DNA of 64,000 nucleotides from Viridothelium virens (GCA_010094025.1 ML991773.1:620001-684000); one strand, 5' to 3'; positions 1 to 13,310 are shown, counted from the first letter of the stretch. Program-made: numbers and translations. The notes: generated from the sequence alone by a model not told the origin.

Positions 1-1814
1 CTTGCTAACAGTACTCGGAGGGGGCTGCGGTTGATTGTCTAGGATAGCGTACTCCCGTTGTAAGTAGTCCTTTTCAGTCCAACAGCCCTGCCAGCAGTTG
101 CGCCAGTCGCAGACTAGGAATTGAAAGCAGGTAATGTTCATCTTCATGCAGGGCTGAAAGCAGATGCACAGGTTGCGAAAGTCCATTTTGTTGACGTTGG
201 CGTATGAATGAAGGAGGGAGATATGGCAGGTAATGGCAAAGAGGAGGTAATAGTTGAAGGGTGGTAGCTTTGAAAGCTCATCTTTCAACAACTGAGGCGT
301 CGCTGTGGCACCAGCGCACTCTCTGTGTATCTTATCTTGGATTTCTTGTGGCAAGATATCACCAGGCAAGTCCCTAAGCCAGGCTTTAAACATGGAGCCA
401 ATGATATTGGGATCATATAGCTCTTTCTCTTCGAACAAGTTTATGTCGAGCTCTGTGAAGCATATCAGCTAAAGGTGAGGATCAAGAAAAGGGAGTTGCT
501 CTAGGTACCTCGATCAAAACGATACTGCCAGTGCTTGATCTTCGGACCGCTACCTGGCACCCGATAGAGACCTTCTTCCTCGCAGCCCTTCATGTTCAGG
601 TAGCTGTAGGAATTATTAGCACGTCAGCAATAAACCGGGAACAGAAGACCTACTCAATACATCGCCACGGTAGCGCAGGCATCCAGAACTCCGTTTTGTC
701 CTTGCAGTCCGCTAGTCTTTTTGATATCCGCGTGATCCTCGTCTGCTCTACGAGCGGTAGCGTGATGACCTTGCAAACGTAGTCCATTTCGTTGACGGGC
801 TCCCTCTCCGTGCTACTACCGCTCCTCGTAAGTTTGTTGAGAAACTTTCCGGCCTTGCCAATGCCCTCGGCGGTCTTGGTCCCGACCCTGTTCATGTTCG
901 AGAGGAAATGTGCTCCGGAACCATCTTTGAACGACGACGACGGTCCTGTAGGATCTTTCCTGTCTCTCGTAGCACTTGCACCGTCGTCTTCAGAATCACC
1001 TGCACCATAACGGTCGACTGATCGGTTGCGAGGTTTTGATTCCATCATTTCCTTGAAACCTCGATCCGGCTTATCCAAAGGCGCCGTTCTCAACCCGGCC
1101 GAATCTGTCGCGGAGTTCGAAGTAGACCTATCCATCTCTTTGCCGTTCACTGGAGTAGATGGTGTCAAAGGCTTTGAGCGATTGTTGGTGTTGAGCGAAG
1201 CATCATCGGTGCGGATCGAACGACTGCGAAGAATATTGAAGCGGGCTTTATTATGAGGTCTCTTCGAATGAGGTTGGTGGGGTCCATCTGTGACCATATA
1301 CGGCACGCTGCTCGATTTGGTTGTTTTCCCTGGGTCTTGGTTTTCGAGCTGAATACTGGACGCTAAACCTGAAATAGAGTTCAGCGAAATGCTCTTGCAA
1401 AATGCGAGGCTAATACATACTGCCTGTGGATTCGTTCGGCTTATTGACCGAGCTGACCAATTCAGGCGTTGAACCAGATCCACGTCCGCGCACATAAATT
1501 GAATTTGGTTCTGGAGGCTTCTCTATTGGGACCTGTCGTATCGTATTTTCAAAGGCTGGTAGTCGATTGGATGACTTGGAGGCTTTCGGAAGAGTGAAGA
1601 AGGATTTTGATCGCGCATGGTCATGACCAGGCGATGAAGGAGATTTGACCTCTCCCATTCCAGGTGATCCTCCGTTCTGGTTTACGAAATTCTGAGGGCT
1701 GGTGGATGGTGTGTATGAGCTAGCCGGACTGCGTGGGCTGCGTGGTGATTGCAGACTCTCCTTTCCATCTGTCTGCTTGGCGATATTGACTGAGAGATCG
1801 TTGTGTTTCGGCAT
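1..1814 (-). CDS. RhoGAP-domain protein, 3' end cut by the window edge
   Basis: A GTPase-activating protein for Rho-family GTPases, probably acting in polarity or wall signalling at the cortex. The first ATG of the open frame is at 1814. I place introns at 1420-1369, 653-604 and 508-453, and the four exons join in phase. The first ~330 residues are Ser/Pro-rich and look disordered. The RhoGAP fold then starts near residue 350: EFWMPALPWRCIDYLN, then GLYRVPGS with the arginine finger at about R384, then a helix reading ELSKLPPFNYYLL followed by HSYANVNKMDF. The frame is still open at position 1, so the C-terminus is missing. Domain layout resembles Sac7/Bem3-type fungal RhoGAPs, but I cannot name the ortholog. 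RhoGAP assignment is firm; exact splice sites are inferred from phase and consensus. Confidence 0.9.
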
Positions 1815-3109
1815 GGCGGTAGAATGTGGTGCAGGTACGGGACAAAATTAACAGTGAATACGAGGAGTCTCCTCTGCAGCCGCTTGCCGATCGCTTAGGC
1901 TGGAGACCTGACAATTAGTCGATAGGCAGTCACTTAGGCAATCATGCCGAACATTCAGCCGCGATATAACTCCTGCAGGAACTTCCTAGCGCTGTGTATG
2001 TTAGATGCGACGCAATCTCAGAAAGCAGGTTCACCATGGGGCTCTCACGAACCCCACATCAGCTTTCTTTAGATCAGGCGCATATGCCACGCCACATAAG
2101 GTATGTCTCCAAGAGTCATCCGTCGACCAGCTCTTGAATTGCTTGCACGATTTAGGAGCGCAAGATGCAGGGCCTGCTGCAACCTCACCCAGACGTAATG
2201 TGGAGGGCAATTGGGACCGAAAGCTTGGCTGGTGGAGATAACAGTGTCAGTCGTGCACAATGAACGGGACAAAGAATGATCTAGGAGTCGTAGAGCAATT
2301 AGACAGTATGAAGAAGTTTCACAAGCTCCAGTTGCTCCGCGGGCATGCAGACAAAGAACGTACATGTTTCGGATTGCTGTCGGCTGCAATTTCCTCCAAG
2401 TTGCGCTCTAGACGAGTGAGACTGAATTAGGTTCGTAACCCGCACAAAGGTGTGTCAAGAAGGATAGAGGACGGTGGGCGCTTGGAGAAGTATTGAGTCT
2501 GGATCGTCTTGACTTCGAGTTGAAAACCAGAATGAAAATGACGGTGAAGTCGTGGCTAGCAGAATTTTGAGGCCATGAACCAATCTATTCTATGTCCATA
2601 CAATCAGCACTTGTGTCCTGTCTTCTGGTCATGCTGTGCGAAGATGCTTGGCTACGAGAGCGTAATGCAGCATATAGGGGGGGTGGATGGTGGTGGTGGT
2701 GGTGTACCTGGACGACTGAAGCGGGATGTTGGACCGAGTGGCGCTCAATACAATGTCAACACGACAGCAAGACGAGAATCGGTGCACAACCAAGGGGTCA
2801 ACGTCCACGTCCACGTTGTAGAGCAGTTGATGGCGGAATGCTTCGAAGGCCCGGGACGACGATGCGTAATCTGTTACCAAACGTGCCCTGCAGGGGTTTG
2901 TCTGTAAGGACGGCTGAAACGAGCCTTGACCGTCGGCTACGAGCTCGCCGGCCCTTACCACGTCACGGGGTTAAGGTTGTTATTAATACCTATTCTGTAT
3001 CTACAACTTCCTAGCTGCCTACCATAACTTTACCTAGGTACTCCTCTTCTGGTCCCTACCCTGGTCGGTTTCGGCACTTCTTTTGGCTCAGGCCAACTCT
3101 ATCTTGATC
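1815..3109. other. Intergenic, divergent promoters of RhoGAP (-) and BET2 (+)
   Basis: No open frame here has recognisable protein features. It holds a short GGT microsatellite at about 2689-2703. The last 100 bases before BET2 are pyrimidine-rich, as expected for a leader. Confidence 0.6.
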
Positions 3110-4191
3110 ATGTCGCTTGTAGCGGGACCGGGCCGGGGAGGCCTTGGAGATGGCCAGTTCTCTCAAAACCCGAAGCTTTGCGTGGACAAGCACGTTGCCT
3201 ATATTCAGAGCCTCGACCAAGTGCGTGCGTTTTGCTGTTAACTATCGTGTTGCAGCTTCATCTGACGAATGCTAGCGTCGAGATGAGCTCGATTATTGGT
3301 TGACGGAGCATTTGCGCGTTAGTGGCATCTACTGGGGCTTGACCGCACTTCATCTGCTCGGACATCCAGACGCTCTACCCCGTGACGATCTCTTGAAATA
3401 TATCATCTCCTGTTTCTGCGATGATGGTGGTTTCGGCGCTGCACCGGGTCATGACTCCCATATGCTCTATACTTTGAGTGCTGTACAAGTGCTTGTTACC
3501 TTGGATGCGCTAGAAGAATTTGAACAACAAATTCCAAGAGGCAAGGATAAGATTGGTCGCTGTGCGCACATATCAAATAATTCTACCCACTTCCACGCTA
3601 ATGGTCGACATAGTCATTGCAGATTTACAGAATCGCGAAAGTGGCACTTTTGCTGGCGATAGATGGGGCGAAGAAGACACGCGCTTTATGTTTGCAGGGT
3701 TACTCGCCCTCTCCCTCTTGCACCTTAAGCACTTGGTAGACATTGATAAATGCGTGCAATACGTCAAATCATGCCAGAACTTTGACGGAGCTTATGGCGT
3801 TAGTCCTGGTGCAGAGTCGCACTCGGCTCGGGTCTACACATGTGTCGGAACTTTAGCACTCGCTGGCAGGCTCGATGCAGCGGATACAGATGCTCTAGCT
3901 GGTTGGCTCAGTGAACGACAGCTGCCCAACGGTGGACTCAACGGTAGACCCGAAAAACTTGAAGATGTATGCTACAGCTGGTGGGTACTTAGCAGTATGG
4001 CCATGATCGGCAGGCTCCACTGGATTGACAAAGATCGCCTCACTTCCTTCATCTTTCAATGCCAAGATCCTGAAAACGGTGGCATAGCTGATAGGCCGGG
4101 CGACATGGTGGATGTATTTCACACACATTTTGGCCTCGCCGGCCTCAGTCTACTGGGCCAGCCTGGACTTGCTGAAGTTGATCCCACATAG
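3110..4191 (+). CDS. BET2: Rab geranylgeranyltransferase (GGTase-II) beta subunit
   Basis: Catalytic beta subunit that, with the alpha subunit and Rab escort protein, attaches geranylgeranyl groups to Rab GTPases in the cytosol. Three exons (3110-3220, 3276-3561, 3614-4191) join in phase to give 324 residues, close to the 325 of yeast Bet2. The start [10 protein letters not shown] gives a protein of family length. Prenyltransferase repeats are clear: [86 protein letters not shown] and [25 protein letters not shown]. These include the expected zinc-ligand regions (D and C in [10 protein letters not shown] in VFHTHFG). The second intron uses a GTGCGC donor, chosen because it restores KIGRFIADLQ. 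Confidence 0.96.
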
Positions 4192-5119
4192 TAGGTTCTC
4201 TGATCTGAATTGGATGTCATGTGCCCTTCGCGATGCTGATTAATGTAGCTGTATGCCTAAACAGGTGGTAGAGAGGGTTCTAAATGGATGAGCAGCTTCC
4301 CTTAGGCCTGTGCTACTATAGGCACCGATACCTCTGGTCATCTAATAACTTGCAGTCACCTTTAATGTGCTGCAAGATACAAGAGCAGAGAAGAAGGAGC
4401 TCTAGGCCGTCTCGCAACTCCAGACGATGGTCGCCCCCATGACCAGAATCCGAGAGGCTTCAGAGGACATGAACGTGGGGATGATGTTGTTATGGCTAGG
4501 GCATGTGCAAAGCAACCTCTCCATTACACAGCAATGGGACTCTATTCCTACGCCAAGAGCATGACTGACTCTGCGCGTGGTTATGACCGCGTGCTCCAGG
4601 ATTACGAGTTAGGTATCTCACCCATCAACAGCTAGCTGATCTCGGAATACACTAAAATTGATTTGATCATGTTAAGTATCATGTCTCGCCAGTTCCATCG
4701 CGTCTCTACCTACGCGCATCTACGTTTCTTCAATCTCGGGTAGAGGCGGTTTGGGCAGGCTACGAGTGCCGGTAGTAGTTCCTGCCTGCCCGCTCATTGC
4801 GCTGAACTTACTCCCGTCCTCTCTGCTCTTGCCTATCCTTGCGGAAACAACCCTGTACTGCAATCTTCTTTCTACGCTCCAGCAGGAAACTGCCTTTCCT
4901 GAGTGGCAACTTCTTCGTCAACCAGAGCTCCATCGGGGTTCCATGTCTTTTCACGTGCGCTATTCTTTCTCCACGGCAAGCTGCTACTCCTCGTCCAACT
5001 TTTCTGGGCTAGAGCAGCCTCACCCGTCAGATTTCGCTTCTTTTGCTTCGTTGCTTCCTTCTGCCGATTTTTGCTTGCAATCGTTTGGTCCGGAGTCGAA
5101 TTGGGCCAGTTGAACCACT
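4192..5119. other. Intergenic and probable 5' leader of the zinc-finger gene
   Basis: No coding support. Roughly 4780-5100 is strongly pyrimidine-rich on the plus strand (many CT runs), which fits a long 5' untranslated leader for the gene starting at 5120. Confidence 0.5.
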
Positions 5120-6694
5120 ATGACGATGCCTATGCCATTACACTGCAATATCTGTCCGAAACAGCCCGATTTTAGCGACGTGTCGCATTTACTCACCCAT
5201 ATCGCTAGTAAAGGCCATTTATCTCACTACTACAAAGTCAAGGTGCGCTCAAGTACCGAGACTCGAGCAGCCGAACAGATTGATGCCTACGATAAGTGGT
5301 ACGCGGAGTGGAACGTTGAGGAGCTGATGTCAGACCGAATGAACTTGAAAGACAAAAGGCGTCCACGCGCGAGGTTGCCAGGTGCGGTCGATTAAGCCGC
5401 CTGTTGTCTTTTATCAGTGTGTTCAAAGACTGATATGTGTCCAACAGGTGCACGTCCAAGCTCACGTCCAAGCACACGGCGAGGCACTCCATCAAGCCAT
5501 GGACCGTCCGCTCGATCCTCAATGCTCAATTCTCGCCCTGCCTCAAGGACCGCTACACGTGCGAGGGAGAACACCCTCGACCCCAGGTTGAATGACCATG
5601 ACCATGACCATCCAATCAAACTTGAACACCGCAGCGCAAGCCCGTATATTGAGTCATCCTCACTACTGCATACCCATATTCCACGCATGGTGAGATGGCC
5701 CACCACGTATCGATCGCCAATGCTAGTCAAGAAGACGTCCTTAACGGACTCGAGCGTGTTTTCTGAGAACGAAGAGTTGCCTCGGACAAGATCGAAAGGT
5801 GATGAGCAGGATGCGAGCAACGATATGATCGTTAGCGAGTCGAACAAGTTGAAAGGAGTCTTGTGGCCAGGTATGGATATCTTTGATTCAGCTACACCAG
5901 AAATGCGTCGCAAGCGAAATCAAAAGAAGGACACGTCTGTACTTGAGCAACTTGAACAGAATTCTCAGGAGGTCGAGCCTAACGAGCTTGTCTTCACTCC
6001 ATCTGGTTCGTTCAAGCGACAGAGAAGGATCTCGCATTTACTTGATGAAGAGAGCAGTCCCATCAAAACTTCTCCGATCAAGCGACGTCCGCGACGGCCA
6101 GTTCTCGCGGATCTTGATCCCAATTCTAACGGGCTCCCTAGGCTCCGCTCGCACAGTCAGCAAGCTTCTATTCTTGCGAATAACGAGCAGGCGATCGTTG
6201 AGGACGATGATGATGAGCAGGATTTCAAACTCACTTACGGACATACACTAGGTTCCAAGCAGAAGCGCACATTTGATATATTCGAGGATAAGATCGAAGA
6301 GCAGGCATCCTTTGAACATCCGGCACCTCTAACATATCTAACTTCGGAGTTTCGCCCACCCGAGAATCAATCTTATCAGTTTGGTCTACCTACGCAGGAT
6401 ACAACTTTCGGCAGCATCATGAACTCCGGCCCTGATCCGAAACCTATGAGCAATAACCTATTGCAGTTTGACGAGAAGGAGAACTTTGATTTGACCCAAT
6501 ATCAGTACGGATTGAATTTTTCAGCAGCGACATCTGCTTCGACGTTCAATTTCACGCCGGCTGATCTTCTTCCGACTGCCGAGTTCCCTGGATTTTTTAC
6601 CAATCCACTTGTCTTCAACCCGTACAGGACAACTTTTGAACAAGACGCAGATGATGAGGGGCGCACAATCTCAGCTCCTCCATCAGATATGTGA
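5120..6694 (+). CDS. C2H2-like zinc-finger protein, conserved in filamentous fungi
   Basis: Two exons, 5120-5381 and 5448-6694, join in phase (G|GT) to give 502 residues. A single C2H2-like finger sits at the very N-terminus: C9 and C12 in LHCNICPK, then histidines in SHLLTHIASKGHLSHYY (about H27 and H33 or H36). A conserved basic stretch follows (KVKVRSSTE to KWYAEWNVEEL). The rest is low-complexity and Ser/Pro-rich, with motifs LKGVLWPGMDIFDSATPEMRR and KTSPIKRRPRRPVLADLDPN that look like conserved nuclear-protein segments. I believe this family is shared among ascomycetes but I know no characterised member. Function is not assigned; a nuclear role is only an inference from the finger and basic motifs. 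Confidence 0.85.
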
Positions 6695-7312
6695 GACGGT
6701 TGTGCGGATAATGACGGAAATGAGAAAAGGATACGTTCACACTCGTTGATGTCAGGATATGAGCTTACGATCACTCGTTCTTCGGACTATTGATGCCCGT
6801 TTCTTTGTATAGCTTGGCTGGCATCGCAAAATGACCGGGGTGCATTTATGAGGGCATGATTTACACGAATATGAAGTATGGGCTCACTGGCTTATATATC
6901 CGTTGGGGTACGACAATGATGATTATGTCTGCAGACCTTACGACACAGAGGAATTGATTTATTCGGAAACGAGACTGTACTAATCAGATTATGCTTTTCT
7001 CCCTGTACAGATTGGCGGCATTCCATTGGTGCTGTAGATACTTTGCTGTACGATCAATTATAATTCTAGAGAATCTGCCTAGTCATTCTACTTAAATATT
7101 TTGCCTTCCAAACTTAACACCTGGATCTCTCATAGTGTCTAGTGTACCCGTGGTGAAAATCGCTATGCAGGGGATATTCTTCTATGTCGTCAATTAAGCG
7201 TAAATCCAGCTGTAACTCGTATCTCTGTATGGAATTCATTTTCCAAAGGACTTTTCGCAAGCCCATCGCAAACCTCGTGTCGAGAAAAGCACAGAAAGGT
7301 ATTAAAACTCCT
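6695..7312. other. AT-rich intergenic between convergent 3' ends
   Basis: Lies between the 3' ends of the zinc-finger gene (+) and the FAR-17a gene (-). It is AT-rich, consistent with two 3' untranslated regions and terminators. I see no gene or structured repeat. Confidence 0.55.
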
Positions 7313-8183
7313 TTATTTCCTCTTCAAATCCCCTGGTCTCGGTCCCTTCCCTCTTTCTTCCTCCTCCCATATCTCTCTTCCATTCACTACCGTATACACC
7401 CATTTCAGCAGCGCCGTCGCTACCGTCATCACCACCGCACTCATGATAAACAACCCCACCCGCCCGACAGTCCCTGCGTCAGCAAAAATCGGATATGGAT
7501 AGAATCCATTGTGCGCATAGCACGCCTCGACCCAGAACCAGTACGCGACCGCGATCACCCCAGATAGTGCGATGCTTGGCAGCGCGGCGATGGTGTATGG
7601 CGGGCTGAAGATGAGGAGGTCGGTCAGCAGCAGTGCCGCTGGCGCGAAGTGGAAGGAGAGGTCTGTGGGGAGCGGGAGGCGGGGCGCCCAGTCTGGAAGG
7701 ACGAGTGCGGGATCGATGGAACGCAGGCCCCAGTAAAGCGCAGTGATGAGGATTTCGAGGGGGGCGGAGGCGACAGAGAGGGCGTTTTTGGTAAGGAAGA
7801 GGAGGGGAGAGAGGGTCAGGTCCGCGAGGAGGCCGGAGACGAAGGTGAGTGTGGCGAGGCTGAGGCCGATGATGGTGAGGTATTGCATGTGCCAGCCATA
7901 GGAGTCGTTTCTGTGGTAGTGTCAGTTCGGCTGGGTGGAAGAAAAAATGACCAAGCGGGATTAATTGGGGTTGACATACACTGGATTTGGGGTGACAACG
8001 AGGTGGCGGAAGGAATAGAAAAAGCTAGCCAGGCCTAATACCTACCAATTTATTAGCGATGGGATTCATCTACTCGTTTTACAAACGTACGTGAAAGAAT
8101 GCAGAGAGACCCCTGGAGGGAGAGTCAATCCTTTGCAGGGGATGTCTCCGAACCAACTTGCGGACAACCTCGTCTGAGCCCAT
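7313..8183 (-). CDS. FAR-17a/AIG1-like integral membrane protein
   Basis: Three exons on the minus strand (8183-8091, 8041-7980, 7910-7313) join in phase to 250 residues. The joined N-terminus reads HPLQRIDSPSRGLSAFFHV, then LGLASFFYSFRHL and NDSYGWHMQYLTIIGLSLAT, a layout typical of fungal FAR-17a/AIG1 proteins. About six hydrophobic segments follow, for example LSLATLTFVSGLLADLTLS, FAPAALLLTDLLIFS and VGLFIMSAVVMTVATALL, and the tail is basic. Animal members (AIG1, ADTRP) hydrolyse fatty acid esters of hydroxy fatty acids using a membrane-embedded threonine and histidine. Whether this fungal copy does the same is an inference. I chose the ATG at 8183 (MGSDEVVRK) over an upstream in-frame ATG at 8291 because the downstream protein has the family's usual length. 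Confidence 0.9.
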
Positions 8184-10126
8184 GGCGACAATTATAGGTA
8201 GAATGAGGAAAGAAAGGAGGCACGAAAGGACGGTCCAACTCCTGATGCAAAGAAAAGCAGAACTCTTGGCCGTAAAGTCAATCAGATGCAAAACTGGAAG
8301 AGAAATTATGCGAACGCAGGCAACTGAGCTACATATGATGTCGTCCGCTTACCTACCTCTCAGTTATGTGGTTGGGTACGTGCATCCCGCCGCCACGTCA
8401 AGCTCGTGGGATGTGGCGCATGCAGGCCAGGCAGGGTATGCATACCTTACACTCCTTGGGTAGGTAGGCAGCCGCGAGTCCCAAAGAGATGGCCAGAAAA
8501 GGCGAACACGCCAAACATTTCAGATTATAAAGTAGGATGCTGTAATCGGAGAAAGCCATTCATATTTTTTTGTAAGACGTGAGTATCCACAAGGATTGCT
8601 TCGTCTGTGAGCACCAAAGCTTTACCATTCACGCCTTCTTCGGATAGAATTAGGCTCAGTTTTATATCGAGACGTCGACAGATGACCCAGCAAATTGTAC
8701 TTTTCCACTGCCATGAAAAACAGACAATGACATATATGACAATGGTTGACTGGGTGATCAGGGACATGATCAGAATTCGCGTGTATAGGTAAGACAGCCA
8801 CTGGCGGGACGCACAAAGTTGTTACTCGACCAATCAGTGACAAGGTACCTGATTGTGATCTCGAGACTCTGCTTACTCCTAGGGAAAGCTCAAGAGGGCT
8901 CTGTAGGTATGTTGAATCGCACCGCTCATACACTACTCTTGAAGCTGGCAAAAGCCGCTGCTGGAACATCATCGCTGTCTAATATTAAAATTGCAACAGA
9001 GCCGCGCCAGAAGCTCCTACAGTTGCGATAGATAGAGGGATCAATCTCACACTACTTTAGTAAGTGGCATCTTGATGAAATGTTGACCGAGCACCCAGCG
9101 ATCAGCGGGTGATGCATACCTTATGCACCCTTTACAGCCCCGAAGTCCCCATATTAGGTACCATTCTGTACTCCATACACAAGCAACAGCGGAGGCCTCA
9201 CCACCCCACCTAAAGCCACGCAGCAGACTAGTGTCGAATGTGTTATGTCCAAATGAAGTGGCTGCTACAGCCACGTGCAGACGCTGAGATGGGATATAAT
9301 CCAAGCATTGAAATGGATGGAGGTACAGTGACTGCGCGCTATATTTAGTGATGATATTCGTGAAGGAGGCCTGTTTTGAAAATTGCACTACGGTAAGCGT
9401 GAAATCGAAACCATCATATTAACAAGCACCCAAGATGGAAGGGTGAGATGAGCTTGTTTCAAGCAGCAGTCAGCTCGAAGGGTGATATATGTGTGTAATA
9501 TCATCTTATTGCCAAGGTCAAGATGGCGCGCGCGGATCTGTCGGCAGTTCCTTCCCCATGCACGCTTCCGATTCATGAATTCACCAATGGAAGTTGCGGC
9601 TGGTACCGCCCCGGGCAGGCTTGCTGGTTCGGGCTATCTGTGCATGTTGGAACGCCGCTGATGCGTTGGGAGCGTGCCGTCACTCTGCGTCTTCGGTAGC
9701 TCGCAGGTGCACCCTTGGAACCCTTGGGACGGAGACGAATCTGCACCCTCATGTCCTAGGTAATTAGCTCTGGAGGCGGCGCCCCAAAAACCACCACCGC
9801 ATCTTAGAGGGTAGAAATGTGGAGGTGATGCCGGCCGTAGGATCCGGTGATGTGAACATCGTCTTATCGTCTGGGTTTAGATCCAATCACCAGCAACGAT
9901 CGACAGTGCCCTTCTCCCCGCGCTTTGGCGCGAATAATCAAGCCTTTCGGTGCTTTGGTGCATCGTGCGTCCTCCACAGGGTTTGAGGCTCATGGGCCCC
10001 TTCGCTCGCTCGACTTATCATGAACACCACATCTAACGACCCACCTGTTTGCCGTGCCGCCCTTCGACAGACGACAAGGATCCGCTGATCCAACTGAGAT
10101 GCGAAGAACCTTAAGTCTCCCTTGCG
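8184..10126. other. Long intergenic region, no supported gene
   Basis: About 1.9 kb between the divergent FAR-17a gene (-) and the Zn2Cys6 factor (+). The open frames are short (113-116 residues or less), overlap each other and have no recognisable domains. No tandem repeat or terminal inverted repeat stands out. It probably holds both promoters and the 5' leader of the transcription factor. Confidence 0.5.
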
Positions 10127-12955
10127 ATGCCACGACCAAAGAAAGCCAACGCACCTGAACCTAAGAGGCGAAGCAGAAACGGCTGCTGGTACGTTCCTGT
10201 CTTGCCTGAATTGAGGGAGCTTCCGTGCAGCTGCTAATTTTCCCAGGCCTTGCAAGTCGCGAAAGGTGAAATGGTATGGTTGCTGCCATCGATGAGCCAT
10301 GAAACTGTGTTCTAACATGTGATCCGCAGCGGCGAAGAAAAACCACGATGCCTAAATTGCGAGCGGCAAGGCGAAGCATGCGACTACAGTATACGACTGA
10401 ATTGGGGTGGCAGATCAAAAAACAAAGATGAAGACAAGTTGACGCAGGTCCCGGGCGTGGGCGTCATTACGGGCTTTCAGCAGGCACAATTCATCACTAC
10501 AGCCCCGAAGCAGCGGAAGACATCCGTCAGCTCAGCGGACTCACAGCATGCTTTGCCCTCTAACCAGCAGGTTGGCTATGGGCCGCCTCTTTCAGGACCC
10601 ATGCAGGCAATGGGAAGTGCTGGAGTGATCGATCCGCACCTGGTGAACATATGCGAAAACCATGGAGGTGGTCGAATCCTACCGAACGAAGCGCCCACTT
10701 CAGATCCTCAGTCAAGACTCCCATTTCCGAATACTACCTCTATCTCGGGAGGTGTTCTGCCAATCGCCCCAGACGGGAGGACAAATGGTCAATTATCCCG
10801 TTCCTCTTCGGATTATCCCTCGCCAAGCACGCCGGCTACGGAAGGTACAATAATGACAGATACAGCTGGATCAAATCAACCTGTCCCAGGTAATGGTCCT
10901 ATGCTACCTCCACTCCGAGGTGCACCTTCGAATGCAACTCCTACCCATGTTTTCAAGGGGAACGGTGATATAGGGTTATCTGCAGAGCATCGTTCGAAGA
11001 GGATGAAAATGAGCACGGGCAATGATGTATTTCCCCAGCACCAAGGGCCCTCGTCTACCAAATATGAAGCGGAGAGTTCTGCATCCGTGCTTTCTTCAGA
11101 CATGCAATCGCCCGGCCAATCCATGCTTACGCCCTACAGTCCTTACGGCAGCCTGGTCGGTACTCCTCTTACTCCAGGCTCCTCGACTGCTTCCGATGAC
11201 AATGGGCTAAAACTTGGCTCGAGGAACAACTCTTATCAGGGCCCACCGGACTTCAGGCGACTCTCTGTTAATTCACTGCTATCTGGACCACCAGGCACGG
11301 GCGACAACCTAGTCAACCTTAACAATTTGACTAGCCAAGGTCCATTCACTGATGATCCAGATGGATTTACAACATACGGATTTGATGAAGGCCATCCTGA
11401 TATGGATATACCTCACAATGACGACAAGAGTGCATTAGGGCTCCGTAGTCCTACAACCTCATCTAGAAGCAGATCATTCCCGTCCCTCCATTCAAATGAC
11501 GAAGAAGCAGGGACGACAGAAAGCTCTAATCCTCCACCGAAGCAAGTTGCATTCGCACGACGCGGGTACTACGCACAACCTGTGCCGATCAGGATACCCA
11601 GAAGCTTGGAACCATTGCCACCACAGCTCGTCGACAACCAGATGAATTTACTATATTTCTATCACTTTCTCAATCATACGGCGCGCATATTAGTGCCGCA
11701 TGACTGCCAAGCGAATCCATTTAGAAATATCCTACCTCCTAGTAAGACATGTGCATGACCCCCCTGTTGATATATATTCTGACAGCTACGTAGTGGCTAT
11801 CAAAAACCCCAATCTCCTGAATTTACTACTTGCCTATTCGGCAAGCCATCGAGCTCGGCTTTTGGGTCATCGCGAACCGACGACTCGGATCGCATTCTGG
11901 GTCCAAGATGTCTTCAAGAATCTACGTCATGGGCTCGATGATCATTCGGAAGAGGCCATCAATGCAAATCTTGCCACGGCCATCATGCTCGCCTCACTAG
12001 AGATAATGTCTCCCAATTGCTTCGACGTTCACATCACCTGGTTGGTACATCTGGGTATCGCACGGTCCCTTATCCTCGCTCGCGGTGGCCCACGGCACAT
12101 TCATCGAAAGGATACAGAGACTTTCTTCCTCAGTCGATGGTATGCTTATATTGACATCACAGGTGCGCTCAGTGGGCGCAAAAATAACATTCCCCTTGAG
12201 GCCAAGACATGGTCATACGACTATGAGCTTCCTGGGGATGACCAACAGATAGACTGTTTGATGGGTTTCACCTTTCGCGTCATGGGTCTCTTAGCGCATG
12301 TGGCGGAGCTGAGTCGGAAATGCGACAACGACCGGATCGATGAAAACGGCGAAATCAAAAGTGACTGGATACCATCGTTCGAGATTGTGGCAGCAGCAGA
12401 GAAGCTGGAGCGAGAGTTAAATAAGGGTCGTGAATGCGTCATCAGCGAATGCAAGCACGGTGCCCCTCCCCTCCCGCTCCGGGCTACCAACCTCGAGGTG
12501 GAAGTCAGGGACGAACGCGATCCTGAGCAAGACTCTCTCGAGGCGCAAGCGACGAACGAGGCTTTCCATCTTTGTGGCCTGATCCATCTGTACCGCCGAG
12601 TGCTCGGACGGCCGCGAGCCGATCCCGTCGTGCAGGCTGGTGTGAGCGGCATTGTTTCTGCACTGTACAAGGTACGGAGAGGTAGTTCAGCAGAAGCAAG
12701 TCTATTGCTTCCCACCTTCTCGGCGGGATGCGATGCCCTAGATGAAGACCATCGGCATAAGATATTGGAAAGGGTGCGAAGTGTGGAAGGTTTCGGCATG
12801 ACCCACGTGAGTGCTTTCTTTGTCGCATAAGCTTCGACTTGCTGTACTAATGACACCTTGATAGTGGCACCGGGCTCGAAAGATAATGCAACAGTCGTGG
12901 GAAACTGGCCGACCGTGGTTTACCCTTGTTGATGGAGAATATTTTGGTTAGATGA
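10127..12955 (+). CDS. Zn2Cys6 transcription factor (Fungal_trans_2 / acr-2-like), altered C-terminus
   Basis: Nuclear fungal zinc-cluster regulator. Exons 10127-10188, 10247-10273, 10330-11741, 11794-12806 and 12866-12955 join in phase (about 867 residues). The binuclear cluster is built across three exons and is perfect: C20-x2-C23-x6-C30-x6-C37-x2-C40-x6-C47, with a basic stretch KRRSRNG before it. A long Ser/Pro-rich linker follows. The conserved effector half starts near QMNLLYFYHFLNHTARILV and includes ILPPMAIKNPNLLNLLLAYS (which sets the TAG acceptor at 11793) and SLEIMSPNCFDVHITWLVHL. The last intron has a textbook branch site TACTAAT. As read, the last exon ends in a non-family tail; one base near 12900 seems to be missing because the next frame encodes ETGRPWFTLVDGEYFG and a stop at 12951. 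Target genes are unknown. Confidence 0.9.
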
Positions 12956-13310
12956 CTGACCAATCCGTATTCCTTCCCGGATTTCCTACGTTGCTGGTTT
13001 CGCTTATCTAAGATTTACTTCAACCAAGACGAGTAGCGCGACTAAGACCGAGAAGAGGACCGCGGTGCGCTGGGCACACTTCGACTTGTCCCTTGGTTCT
13101 GGAATTCTGTCCTCGGTTTGACGGCAGTAATGAGATGGCCTTCACAATACAGAACGCTATCAAGCTCACTCATCATTACTTCAGAAAAGTCCGGACGGTA
13201 ATTGTTGAAGTGGAACAGTTCATTACGAATCGTTGATCTGGAAAACAAATAGAGCGACGGTCCAAGGCGTTGTTGGCAACACAATTGTCCTGGAATTGTT
13301 TAGAGTGCAC

